Origin: JAFDVL01 sp043736395
Lineage (GTDB): Bacteria > Acidobacteriota > Blastocatellia > RBC074
Assembly (NCBI GenBank): GCA_043736395.1
Contig: JAYTCQ010000313.1
Span: 1-33,919 of the forward strand
Length of the DNA stretch: 33,919 bases
Direction: 5' to 3'
Below, one piece after another: positions 22,232-30,283 of the stretch. The position numbers were made by a program, and so were the translations under genes. Below the pieces are notes generated by a model. It was not told the DNA's origin. It did not search any database and saw only the letters and a program-made list of their open reading frames with translations. Numbering within the stretch: position 1 is the stretch's first letter; the number at the start of each line of letters is the position of its first letter.

Positions 22232-23893
22232 ATGAAAAAATTGTTAACGCTGGCAATGATCGGCGCATCGTTCTGGATGCCCGTTATTGCGCAGACTAAA
22301 AAGTCGAAAGCTACGGCTCCGGTTGTCGCGCCGTCTTCTAACGGAAATGTCGCGGACATTACCGCCGCGCAAATGAAAGATTATTTATATTTTATCGCTT
22401 CTGACGAAATGGAAGGCCGCGACACACCTTCACGCGGACTGGATACCACTGCAAAATTTTTAGCGATGATGATGTCACGCTGGGGCCTTCAACCCGCCGG
22501 AGACAATGGCACTTATTTTCAAAAAATGAAGCTGCGCCGTGACAAATTTGAACCGGACGCGACCGTGGCTACGATCAATGGCCAATCCTTCAAATTCGGT
22601 GATGACTTCCTCGCGCGCCCTAATCCGGGAACAGTCAGCGGCAACTGTGTGTATGTCGCCAACGGCTACATCGTCAAAGACAAAAACATTAATCCGTATG
22701 AAACACCAAACGGCAAAATTGATGTCAAAGATAAAATCGTGATTGCGCTCGCGGGCTTACCCAAAGGCGTAACCTTCCAAACTCTTCAATCCGGCAAACA
22801 GGGCGAAGACTGGATTGACCCGCTTACTTACGCCGCCAAAAACGGAGCCAAAGCCGTTATTGTCGTGCCAAGTTACGGCGCACTTTCTAATTGGAATCGA
22901 ACGCGTCAAATGGCGCTCACAAGTGGCGCGCTGACACCTGAAAAAATCAGCGGCGACGGCGAAGAACCTAAAATTCCAAGCATTACCGTTTCGGTTCCGA
23001 TGCTGAACGCTTTGTTTCAGGGCGAAAAAGAACCCGGACTCGCAATTTTCAGCCGTGCTACTTCTGATCCCGTGGCGCCTTTCGAACTAAGTCCAAACAA
23101 AAAAGTTTCAATCACTATCGGTGGAAAATTTGAAGCTCTCATGACACAGAACGTAGTCGCCGTTTTACCTGGCAGCGATCCTATTCTCAAGAATGAATAC
23201 GTCGCCGTCGGTGCGCATTACGATCACGTTGGAATCGGCGCAACGGATGCGAAAGGCGATGCGCTATATAATGGCGCGGATGATGATGGTTCCGGTACAA
23301 CGGCAGTTCTCGCGATGGCGGAGGCTTTCGCCAAAGGGCCGCGTCCGAAGCGTTCGATTTTATTTGTCTGGCATTGCGGTGAAGAAAAAGGATTATGGGG
23401 TTCAGAATATTTCACAAAATTCCCAACCGTTGACATCAAGCAAATCATCACCCAGCTCAACATTGACATGATTGGTCGCAGCAAAAAAGAGGGCGACACT
23501 GACCCGCGCAATAATGATCTTTCCGATGGAAATGAAATTTATGTCATCGGCTCCAAAATGATGAGCAGCGAATTAGGCGCACTCAGCGAGCGCGTCAATA
23601 CCGGCTTCCTCAACGTAAAATTCAATTACAAATACGACGATCCGAAAGACACGAACCGCTTCTTTTTCCGCAGCGATCATTTCAATTATGCGCAAAAAGG
23701 AATCCCGATTATTTTCTATTTTGACGGCGTCCACGAAGACTACCATCGTCCTGGCGATCAACCGGAAAAAATTGATTACCAGAAAATGGAAAAAGTTACG
23801 CGGACAGTTTTTGCCACGGCCTGGGAGCTGAGTAATACCGCGACGCGTCCCAAAATTGACAAGCAACTGCCGCCCGAATTAGAGCAGCATTAA
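22232..23893 (+). CDS. Exported M28-family zinc aminopeptidase with PA domain
   Basis: A signal peptide (MKKLLTLAMIGASFWMPVIA) directs the 553-residue enzyme out of the cytoplasm. Residues about 100-290 contain a protease-associated domain. The M28 catalytic domain follows with the two-zinc set: VGAHYDHVG (H near 330), GADDDGSGT (D near 350), HCGEEKGLWGSEYF (catalytic Glu and metal Glu near 383), LNIDMIGRS (D near 412) and DGVHEDYHRPGD (H near 500). All ligands are present, so an active peptidase releasing N-terminal amino acids is likely. AAAGGAA precedes the ATG. It is followed by a long hairpin. Confidence 0.92.
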   Translation: MKKLLTLAMIGASFWMPVIAQTKKSKATAPVVAPSSNGNVADITAAQMKDYLYFIASDEMEGRDTPSRGLDTTAKFLAMMMSRWGLQPAGDNGTYFQKMKLRRDKFEPDATVATINGQSFKFGDDFLARPNPGTVSGNCVYVANGYIVKDKNINPYETPNGKIDVKDKIVIALAGLPKGVTFQTLQSGKQGEDWIDPLTYAAKNGAKAVIVVPSYGALSNWNRTRQMALTSGALTPEKISGDGEEPKIPSITVSVPMLNALFQGEKEPGLAIFSRATSDPVAPFELSPNKKVSITIGGKFEALMTQNVVAVLPGSDPILKNEYVAVGAHYDHVGIGATDAKGDALYNGADDDGSGTTAVLAMAEAFAKGPRPKRSILFVWHCGEEKGLWGSEYFTKFPTVDIKQIITQLNIDMIGRSKKEGDTDPRNNDLSDGNEIYVIGSKMMSSELGALSERVNTGFLNVKFNYKYDDPKDTNRFFFRSDHFNYAQKGIPIIFYFDGVHEDYHRPGDQPEKIDYQKMEKVTRTVFATAWELSNTATRPKIDKQLPPELEQH

Positions 23894-23906
23894 AACTTAT
23901 AAAAAC

Positions 23907-23994
23907 TTAACGCAAAGGGACAAGGGGTCAAGGAAGCAAAGAAAATACTGGAATGTATTCTTTGTTCCCTTGACCCCTTGTCCCTTTGCGTTAA
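23907..23994. terminator. Long inverted repeat between M28 peptidase and amidohydrolase genes
   Basis: Arms 23907-23943 (TTAACGCAAAGGGACAAGGG and on) and 23958-23994 are complementary at 35 of 37 positions, around a 14-base centre. The words CAAAGGGACAAGGGGTCAAGG repeat a theme of purine-rich blocks. A/T-runs flank both ends, so it may terminate transcription after the peptidase gene. Confidence 0.75.
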
Positions 23995-24006
23995 AAATCC
24001 CAATGA

Positions 24007-25533
24007 ATGAACAAAATTTTACTATCTAACGGCTCTATCATTGACGGCACAGGCACAACCGCCTACACCGGAAATCTGCTCATTGAAGGGCAAAAAATCT
24101 CCGCCGTCTCTTCTCATCCAATTGAATCTGCTCCATCAGATACTAAAATTATTGATTGCACCGGACTCGTCATTGCCCCCGGATTCATTGACGCTCACAA
24201 TCATTTAGACTTGCAGGTTCTCGAAGATTTACCCGCCCGCGCCAAACAAGGCATCACCTCTGAAGTCGTCGGAAATTGCGGATTTTCTCCGTATCCAGCA
24301 ACAGATTTAAAACAGCTTCACGACTTCGCTAACGGGATTTTATGCGGTGATGATCACTGGGGATGGCCTCACGCGCACGATTATTTTACAGCTCTCGAAC
24401 ACAGTCATACTACCTTGAATGTCGGTTCCTTAGTCGGACATGGATCGCTCAGAATTGCCGCCGCTGGCAACAAACTTGGACAGCTCACAGACCAGGAACA
24501 GCAGACCATGGAGCAACTTTTGATCGAAGCTTTGACGAATGGCGCTGTCGGGCTTTCGACGGGATTGCAATATGCGCCCGGTTCCAGCGCACCGTTTGAA
24601 GAAGTCGAACTGCTTTGTCGCATCGTCGCGCAGCACAACAAAATTTATACGACGCACATGCGAGGATATTTTTCCAACGTCCTTGAATCGCTGGAAGAGC
24701 AAATCGAACTCGCACGACGTACCGGATGTCGTCTGCAAATTTCGCACTTGCAGGTTGTTGGCGCGCAGAACTGGCACCTGCAACCACGCGCCCTTGAAAT
24801 CATCGAAGCCGCGCACGATGAAGGCATAGACATTGCCTTCGATTGCTATCCTTATGTTGCAGGCAGCACAGTATTGACGCAGGCATTGCCACAGGAATTT
24901 CTCGAAGGCGGCATCAATACACTAGTCGCGAAATTGCAGAATTTGCCCGAACGAAAACACATTGCACAAGCCACCGAAGCCGCGCTGCAATGGCACTGGA
25001 GCGACATCTACATTTCAGCTGTGGCCTCTGAAAAAAATCGCGTCACCATCAATCAAAATCTCGCCGACCTTGCCGAAGCTCGCGGCAAAGCACCAGTGGA
25101 AGTTATGCTTGATTTACTCGTCGAAGAAAACGGCGCAGTCAACATGCTCTGCTTTAATCAAAGCGAAGAAAATCTGCGGGCAACCATGACGCATCCACTC
25201 TCGATCATTATCAGCGATGGATTTTACGTCCACGGAAAACCGCATCCCCGACTGCACGGAACGTTTCCGAATTTGCTCGGCGAATTCGTCCGCGAACGCG
25301 AATGGCTTTCACTGGAAACCGCCGTCGCAAAAATCACTTCCCTTCCAGCAGAGCGATTCAAATTTGAAAAGCGAGGAAAATTACAGGAAGGATGTTTTGC
25401 TGACATCGTAGTGTTTGATCCACAGCAAATTAAATCTCCTGCCACTTATGCAGATTCTGAACTGGAGCCGGAAGGAGTTCGACATTTGATTCGCACAGGC
25501 GAAATGATCAAGGTACATTCTACTAGAAATTAA
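24007..25533 (+). CDS. D-aminoacylase / N-acyl-D-amino-acid deacylase family amidohydrolase
   Basis: The family hydrolyses N-acyl-D-amino acids to D-amino acid and carboxylate. The 508-residue product has the composite beta-sandwich/TIM-barrel plan: an N-terminal IDGTG.....GNLLIEG strand pair, VIAPGFIDAHNHLDLQ with metal ligands H64 and H66, the bridging cysteine of VGNCGFSPYP (C91), the family motif GAVGLSTGLQYAPGSSAP, THMR (H217), QISHLQ (H247) and the catalytic Asp in IIISDGFYVHGKPHPR (D404), ending with a FADIVVFDP strand. No signal peptide is visible. The substrate could be another N-acyl or dihydropyrimidine-like compound; the D-amino acid call is from motifs. It follows an exported peptidase, a plausible link to peptide recycling. 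Confidence 0.88.
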   Translation: MNKILLSNGSIIDGTGTTAYTGNLLIEGQKISAVSSHPIESAPSDTKIIDCTGLVIAPGFIDAHNHLDLQVLEDLPARAKQGITSEVVGNCGFSPYPATDLKQLHDFANGILCGDDHWGWPHAHDYFTALEHSHTTLNVGSLVGHGSLRIAAAGNKLGQLTDQEQQTMEQLLIEALTNGAVGLSTGLQYAPGSSAPFEEVELLCRIVAQHNKIYTTHMRGYFSNVLESLEEQIELARRTGCRLQISHLQVVGAQNWHLQPRALEIIEAAHDEGIDIAFDCYPYVAGSTVLTQALPQEFLEGGINTLVAKLQNLPERKHIAQATEAALQWHWSDIYISAVASEKNRVTINQNLADLAEARGKAPVEVMLDLLVEENGAVNMLCFNQSEENLRATMTHPLSIIISDGFYVHGKPHPRLHGTFPNLLGEFVREREWLSLETAVAKITSLPAERFKFEKRGKLQEGCFADIVVFDPQQIKSPATYADSELEPEGVRHLIRTGEMIKVHSTRN

Positions 25534-25695
25534 TTGAGCATAAATCGGAAACTATAAAGGACGCTATGTTTCATAAAATAACCAAGACAACCCGCTGGCC
25601 CGGTTCGTTTTTTCTCCGGCAAAATACAAACGGTGATAATTGGACGATGGGCTGATACACTTGAAAAAGAATATCACCAGAAAAAGGAGGCTCTG

Positions 25696-25973
25696 ATGGA
25701 ATTTGTTTTACCATTGCTGATAAAGTGATTTCTGACTTGAGGAATAGCGGTGAGAAACCGCTTGGTCGTCGCGCGCTTGAGCTGCTGGCTGTTGATGGCT
25801 ACAAGAAGGGAGAACTTTCCGAATATCAGGTCAGGATCATGCTGGGTTTTGATAATCGCTTTGAGGTTGACGCTTTGTTGAAAGAACACGGTGTTTATTA
25901 CGACTATACCAGCGAAGAATTAATCAAGGATACCGCAGCTCTCCAAAGCCTGCTCCAACAACATCAACGATGA
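25696..25973 (+). pseudogene. UPF0175-type antitoxin, frameshifted at its start
   Basis: The body reads RRALELLAVDGYKKGELSEY, then FEVDALLKEHGVYYDYTSEE, the pattern of UPF0175 antitoxins. The ATG at 25696 has an ideal AAAGGAGG five bases upstream, but its frame gives MEFVLPLLIK and a stop. The body is in the -1 frame and would join as MEFVFTIADKVISDLRNSGE if one T were restored in the T-run of GAATTTGTTTTACC. The loss of one base is therefore likely. A GTG at 25725 could still give an 82-residue protein lacking the N-terminal strand. The 162 bases upstream hold no recognised gene. Confidence 0.75.
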
Positions 25974-26452
25974 TTATTGTCTCTGATACGACTCCGTTTC
26001 GTTAACTTATTGAAATTGACGCCGTTGAAATCCTCGCTTCGCTTTTTGGTCAAGTTATCATTCCTGAAGCCGTCGCCGGAGAGTTACAGCATCCCAAGAC
26101 TCCCCAAAAAGTCAAAGACTGGATGCAATCACCCCAGATTTGGTTAGAAATAAGCCACGCCGATCGCTCTTACTTTACTCCATTGGAACCAATCGATATT
26201 GGTGAAACAGAAGCGATTGCACTCGCGTTGGAATTGAAAGCCGATGCAATTTTGATTGATGAAACCGATGGCAAGGAGGACGCGCTGCGGGTCGGTCTGG
26301 TACAGGCTATCCTGGAAAATGCTGCGATTCAGAAACTAATTGATCTTCCATCTGTCATCACACTGCTACAGCAAACAACTTTCCGAGCCACCCCAAAACT
26401 GTATCAGGATTTACTTGATCGAGACGCCGTAAGAAAACTGATAAAGCCTTAA
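25970..26452 (+). pseudogene. PIN-domain (DUF3368) toxin, interrupted by a stop at codon 12
   Basis: From ATG 25970, overlapping the antitoxin stop as ATGA, the frame reads MIIVSDTTPFR, TAA, then LIEIDAVEILASLFGQVIIP and on to the stop at 26450. Related toxins read SDTSPLRYLIEI, so the TAA replaces a tyrosine codon by one base change. The rest is well preserved: EAVAGELQH, then IGETEAIALALELKADAILIDETDGKEDAL, and the usual FR....L.QDLLDRDA end. The segment after DALRVGL is shorter than usual, lacking the VTGTLG turn. PIN toxins are RNases with an acidic site (here D6, the E of VAGEL and the D of LIDETDG), so the product would be non-functional. Confidence 0.85.
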
Positions 26453-26568
26453 TATTTCGGCTGCTCTCCTACACCAATCATCCAACCGACACGCCTTTAT
26501 ACCCATCTCGCAACGAATTCCGTAACAATTTCCAGCATGCTAACAGCGTCGCAAATTACTGAGGCGCT

Positions 26569-27567
26569 ATGAATATTTTCACACACAATCTGTCACGATG
26601 GATCATTCGGATTTCAGGTGTCTGCCTGTTGGCGATGACTGTAATGGCACAGCCAGGCACGCCGCTTCCGGCCAGTTCGGGAATGTCGGATATGAAGCCC
26701 GGCTCAGTACTTTTTTATCCTTTTTACACGTCAGACGTCATCAGCACATATAACGAAAATACAAGGATCAACCTCACCAACACACACACTACGCAGGAAG
26801 TATACGTACACGTTTTCTTTGTCGATTCCGCTACCTGTCAGGCAGCGGACAGCTTCTTTTGCCTGACTGCGAATCAAACTCTTACCTTGATTGCTTCTGA
26901 TTATGATCCAGGTATCACCGGGTATTTTATGGCTGTGGCGGTCAATAAAGATACCGGCATTCCTGTCCAATTTAATTATTTGCTGGGTAGTTATTACTTC
27001 AAATTGGCTGCCGGATTCGCAACCAATCTTCCGGCTTTATCGTTCGCAGCAATAACGAATACACCTGCGACTGTTAACACTGACGGATCAACAGTAGACA
27101 TTAAATTCGATGACGTGAATTATAATGCCGGGCCGCGAATGCTAGCGGTAGACAGTCTGCCAAGTCGCGCGGATGGAAATAGTACGATGCTAATTCTGAC
27201 TCGACTCGGTGGAGATTTAGCGGGTGGTCAGGCCAGAACTATCGGTGGATTACTCGGACAAATGTTTGATGATAATGAGAAGGGTTATAGTTTTTCGATG
27301 TCGGGCGGGAACTGTCAGTTCAAGAATATATTTTCAGATTCCAGTCCACGAATGGTTCCGCGTTTCAGTAGCATTGTCAAAGCGGGTCATGTTGGATGGG
27401 TCAAGCTGTGGCCGACTGCCAATCTTCCTATTGTTGGAATTTCAGTGAATGCCAATGCCAGCACTGCTATTAATCAAAATTCATACAGCGGCGGACATAA
27501 CCTGCACATGCTGAGCACTACGACGACAGGCGTGTACACAATCCCTGTCTTTCTCCCCAGTTGCTAG
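26569..27567 (+). CDS. Secreted protein of unknown function
   Basis: The 332-residue product has a signal peptide (ISGVCLLAMTVMAQ). The mature part is rich in Ser, Thr, Asn and Gly and looks all-beta: SVLFYPFYTSDVISTYNENT, then RINLTNTHTTQEVYVHVFFV and a late HVGWVKLWPTANLPIVGISV. Four cysteines in CQAADSFFC, GNCQF and the final SC may form disulfides. I recognise no family. GAGG lies four bases before the ATG. The stop codon overlaps that of the convergent gene: both TAG codons share the CTAG at 27564-27567. Location outside the cytoplasm is the only firm statement. Confidence 0.8.
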   Translation: MNIFTHNLSRWIIRISGVCLLAMTVMAQPGTPLPASSGMSDMKPGSVLFYPFYTSDVISTYNENTRINLTNTHTTQEVYVHVFFVDSATCQAADSFFCLTANQTLTLIASDYDPGITGYFMAVAVNKDTGIPVQFNYLLGSYYFKLAAGFATNLPALSFAAITNTPATVNTDGSTVDIKFDDVNYNAGPRMLAVDSLPSRADGNSTMLILTRLGGDLAGGQARTIGGLLGQMFDDNEKGYSFSMSGGNCQFKNIFSDSSPRMVPRFSSIVKAGHVGWVKLWPTANLPIVGISVNANASTAINQNSYSGGHNLHMLSTTTTGVYTIPVFLPSC

Positions 27568-28697
27568 TCCTGATTCGGTGCAGTAGAAGAGTTGCGTTCC
27601 TGCCTCATGGCGTCTCTGATCTGCTCCCGAATTTGCTTTTTGAGCTTTGGCGCAATAGGAGCTTTTTCAATTTTGCTATCGGCTTCTTGCTGCGACTGCA
27701 CCAAAGCTTCATTCACCTGCTTATTAATATCTTTTATGTGCTCACCCAGGTTGTCTACTGAAGGAGGCGCTGGAGGCGGCGGCGGAACTCCTGCCTTTTT
27801 CTTTCCTGTGGGAGGTGCGGCAGCTGGGGGTGGTTCAGCTTTCTGCTCCAACAAATCTTTATTTTTGGCCTCCGCATCAATGTCCTTTTGTTCGATTGCA
27901 GCCATTGCGCTAAAGATTTTTATTTCTGTATTTTTACGATTGCGGTAATAGCCGGTAATTTCAACGGATCGGAATCCCCGCTCATCGTTCAACTCATATT
28001 TCGTTACCTTTTTTTCATTATTTTCCGTTTTCGTCCGGCGCGCATCGTTGCCCATTTCTTCCAGATACCATTCTACGACAGCATCATAATCATCTTTTGT
28101 TTCTAGCGTCGCGTATCCGCCCGATTCTCCTGAATCAGTGTGCCCGGAAATATTAAACGGCGTCGTCACCTTAGCATTTGGATAAATCGGAACCTGAAGG
28201 TCATCTTCATTTAAAGCTTCGGTTCCAACTTTTACTTTTAAATTATCCCCAATCGAAATCCCCCCCGGAATTCCTTCAATTGGGGCATTTTTGACGGTGT
28301 TATTTACTTTATCAATGGCTTTGCTGGCCAGAAAAATCCCACCACCAATAGCTCCGGCAATGATGAGGCCAATGAAGAGAAAAATTCCAAGAATAATCTT
28401 AGTGGCATTCCCTGATCTTTTTGGCTTGGCAATCGCCTGCTGATAATTCGGACTGGGAGCCTGTGGAATATATGAAGTCTGTGGCGCTCTCATCGTTTCA
28501 GTCGCTTTGGAAAATCCAGCTCCCATCGGAGGTTCCGGAGCTAAAGGAACCGCAGCTTTCGGCGGAATGTCGCCGGAAGGCGTGCCAATCGGCATTGTTG
28601 GAGGCAAGGCCGCAGTCGAAATTGGAGTACCACAGCCGTGACAGAATTTCGCCCCGTCACGAGTTTGAATGCCGCATTTATTACAGATTACAGACAT
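27564..28697 (-). CDS. Zinc-ribbon membrane protein
   Basis: The 377-residue product starts with a zinc ribbon (CNKCGIQTRDGAKFCHGCGT: C5, C8, C19, C22 ligands), a Pro/Ala-rich linker, and one membrane segment IILGIFLFIGLIIAGAIGGG near residue 110. Residues about 150-260 form a mixed domain (VPIYPNAKVTTPFNISGHTD, ATLETKDDYDAVVEWYLEEM), then a Pro-rich stretch and a charged helix at the C-terminus. The order zinc ribbon, helix, extracytoplasmic domain suggests the N-terminus in the cytoplasm and the rest outside. GGAGG seven bases upstream supports the ATG. Function unknown; a sensor or scaffold is possible. It converges with the secreted-protein gene. Confidence 0.82.
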   Translation of the reverse strand: MSVICNKCGIQTRDGAKFCHGCGTPISTAALPPTMPIGTPSGDIPPKAAVPLAPEPPMGAGFSKATETMRAPQTSYIPQAPSPNYQQAIAKPKRSGNATKIILGIFLFIGLIIAGAIGGGIFLASKAIDKVNNTVKNAPIEGIPGGISIGDNLKVKVGTEALNEDDLQVPIYPNAKVTTPFNISGHTDSGESGGYATLETKDDYDAVVEWYLEEMGNDARRTKTENNEKKVTKYELNDERGFRSVEITGYYRNRKNTEIKIFSAMAAIEQKDIDAEAKNKDLLEQKAEPPPAAAPPTGKKKAGVPPPPPAPPSVDNLGEHIKDINKQVNEALVQSQQEADSKIEKAPIAPKLKKQIREQIRDAMRQERNSSTAPNQD

Positions 28698-28708
28698 TTG
28701 ATGCCTCC

Positions 28709-28835
28709 GTAGGGCAAACTTTCCAGTTTGCCTTCTTACAAGATTTACCCACGACTCGAAGTTTCGCTCCGATGAATGGCTTATTCTGACAAAATTTCAG
28801 TAGTGTCAGCTCGCAAACTAGAAAGTTTGCGCTAC
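28709..28835. repeat. Inverted repeat with 23-bp arms
   Basis: GTAGGGCAAACTTTCCAGTT (28709 on) and the complementary arm 28813-28835 match at 21 of 23 positions, around 81 bp without recognised content. It lies in the spacer between two minus-strand genes. The theme GCAAACTTTCCAGTTTGC is itself a partial hairpin. No gene is seen in this spacer. Confidence 0.75.
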
Positions 28836-28892
28836 ATCTAAATCATTGTCAACGCACTGTGATTAACGAAGAAATAGATAGTAATGTTCGGC

Positions 28893-29306
28893 TTAATCTG
28901 CCGTTTTTGGGGGAGGTAAAGCACAGGCTCGCAGCCCGAAGAACTGAGAAATTCTAGCGCGATTCCGGGCAACCAGCCAATAGCCAATTAACTCAAGCCC
29001 TAAAAAAACCGGAAAAGCGTAGATCAAAAAAACTAACAAATTATACGGAAAATATTGCCAGAATAAGTAATTCAGTCCGATGGCACCAAAAAATGTTTTC
29101 CCTTTCAGCGTGATGATAACAATTTTTTTATTACACTTTTCGTAATCTGTTCCAAAGCGACTCAACTCCTTCTCTGAATGGCTCTGATAGGGAGTGTATT
29201 CGAACAAATTTCGCTTATCTATCATTGCCAGAATTTCACAGCCACGCGTGCAAATGCCACAATCTCCGTCGTATAAAACCTGTATTTTTTTACCAACTTC
29301 GATCAC
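28893..29306 (-). CDS. DCC-family (DUF393) thiol-disulfide oxidoreductase-like protein
   Basis: The N-terminal motif VLYDGDCGIC with two cysteines defines the DCC/DUF393 family, whose members have a thioredoxin-like fold. The 137-residue product continues with LFEYTPYQSHSEKELSRFG, IVIITLKGKTFFGAIGLNYL and a hydrophobic segment LLVFLIYAFPVFLGLELIGY, probably membrane-associated. The start is GTG at 29306, overlapping the TGA of the DUF2071 gene as GTGA, so the two are coupled. The electron donor and substrate are unknown. Confidence 0.85.
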   Translation of the reverse strand: MIEVGKKIQVLYDGDCGICTRGCEILAMIDKRNLFEYTPYQSHSEKELSRFGTDYEKCNKKIVIITLKGKTFFGAIGLNYLFWQYFPYNLLVFLIYAFPVFLGLELIGYWLVARNRARISQFFGLRACALPPPKTAD

Positions 29307-30007
29307 AATCTGACTCCTTGGTAAACAGTTACCGCCGAACCTTCCGCCACAAATGCCGAGGCGGGTTCAGCACTCAAACTCTCAACAAATTCTGAGCCAT
29401 ATAAACCTTTGACATCACATTCAAAACGCGATTCCCAGACGCGCCGCACTTTCCACGAAGGATGCTCAACCTGATATTCAATGGTTCTGCCGTTTGGTTG
29501 TTTTGAATATCCCCAATAATGTTCAGTGATAAATTCCTCTTCAGAGCCAGCAACCAAAGGCTCAAAATTTCCTTGCGTCAAAACTTGCAGAGAGTTCCAT
29601 TGTTTTTCGGAGCGCCAGTCAAATTGGTACTTGTGATTCCCGATTTCGTGACGCATCGGCATCGCTTCATAATTTTCATTGTAGCAAACCCGCGCTACTG
29701 TTGCGATTGCTTGGCGCGGAACAATTTCCTTGATAAAGACAGTGCCTCGCCGCCAGCCTTCCGGCATTTTTCGGCGGACATAAAAGCGGAGATTCACTTC
29801 CTCAAAATTCCGATGAAACGGAATCGGAATCCCCAAAACTTTTGTCTTTAAAAACATAAATCCAACCATACTCACCAGCGCTCTTCCCTGCCATAAATCC
29901 AGCTCAGTTCCCGAAGGCAGATAAGCATTCAATAACACCGGATCAACCTGATAATTAATCATCACCAGATCGCGCCATTCAGCCGTCAGAAAGGAATTCT
30001 TTTTCAT
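29303..30007 (-). CDS. DUF2071 (YqjF-like) family protein
   Basis: The 234-residue product reads AEWRDLVMINYQVDPVLLNA, then GRALVSMVGFMFLKTKVLGI and FEEVNLRFYVRR, the start of the DUF2071 family (YqjF-like acetoacetate decarboxylase-related fold). A later EHYWGYSKQPNG is a conserved-looking turn. No signal peptide or membrane segment is seen. Its biochemical role is not known. It is the first gene of a two-gene operon with the DCC-type oxidoreductase-like protein, so a redox or metabolite-binding partnership is possible (inference). Confidence 0.85.
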   Translation of the reverse strand: MKKNSFLTAEWRDLVMINYQVDPVLLNAYLPSGTELDLWQGRALVSMVGFMFLKTKVLGIPIPFHRNFEEVNLRFYVRRKMPEGWRRGTVFIKEIVPRQAIATVARVCYNENYEAMPMRHEIGNHKYQFDWRSEKQWNSLQVLTQGNFEPLVAGSEEEFITEHYWGYSKQPNGRTIEYQVEHPSWKVRRVWESRFECDVKGLYGSEFVESLSAEPASAFVAEGSAVTVYQGVRL

Positions 30008-30036
30008 TTATGTAATTTACTCATAAATTGTCCGTT

Positions 30037-30065
30037 AAAGATTCTGTTTCTTTCACAGAATCTTT
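30037..30065. terminator. Small hairpin upstream of TonB-dependent transporter gene
   Basis: AAAGATTCTGT (30037-30047) and ACAGAATCTTT (30055-30065) form a perfect 11-bp stem around TTCTTTC. It lies before the promoter of the transporter gene and after the divergent DUF2071 start; it may insulate the two units. Confidence 0.6.
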
Positions 30066-30080
30066 ATTGACTCAATTGGT

Positions 30081-30109
30081 TTGACCTTAAAGCTAATGCG
30101 GCGTAGAAT
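30081..30109 (+). promoter_or_regulatory. Promoter of the TonB-dependent transporter gene
   Basis: TTGACC (30081-30086), a 17-base spacer and TAGAAT (30104-30109) fit a sigma70-type promoter, placing transcription start near 30116. A second TTGACA at 30111 with AGTAAT 18 bases on is a weaker option. The predicted 5' leader is about 170 bases and contains hairpins GCTCG/CGAGC (30156-30172) and AGCTCAT/ATGAGCT (30223-30240) ahead of the AGGAGGTAAG ribosome-binding site. Confidence 0.65.
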
Positions 30110-30283
30110 TTTGACACTCTATCTTTGCTGATGCAGTAATAAAAAACTAAGCTCGCGTTAGACGAGCGAAGCAAAAAATTCTTTCATAGCGAAAAGAATG
30201 AATCACAATTACAAATCTTCACAGCTCATAAATATGAGCTAACCAAAAATATTTTCTCGCAACTCAATTCTTAGGAGGTAAGT

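Noticed and set aside
25567..25725. Small ORFs upstream of the UPF0175 remnant, including one reading RWADTLEKEYHQKKEALM.
   Set aside because: No upstream ribosome-binding site and no known family; the second shares its last codons with the broken antitoxin start.
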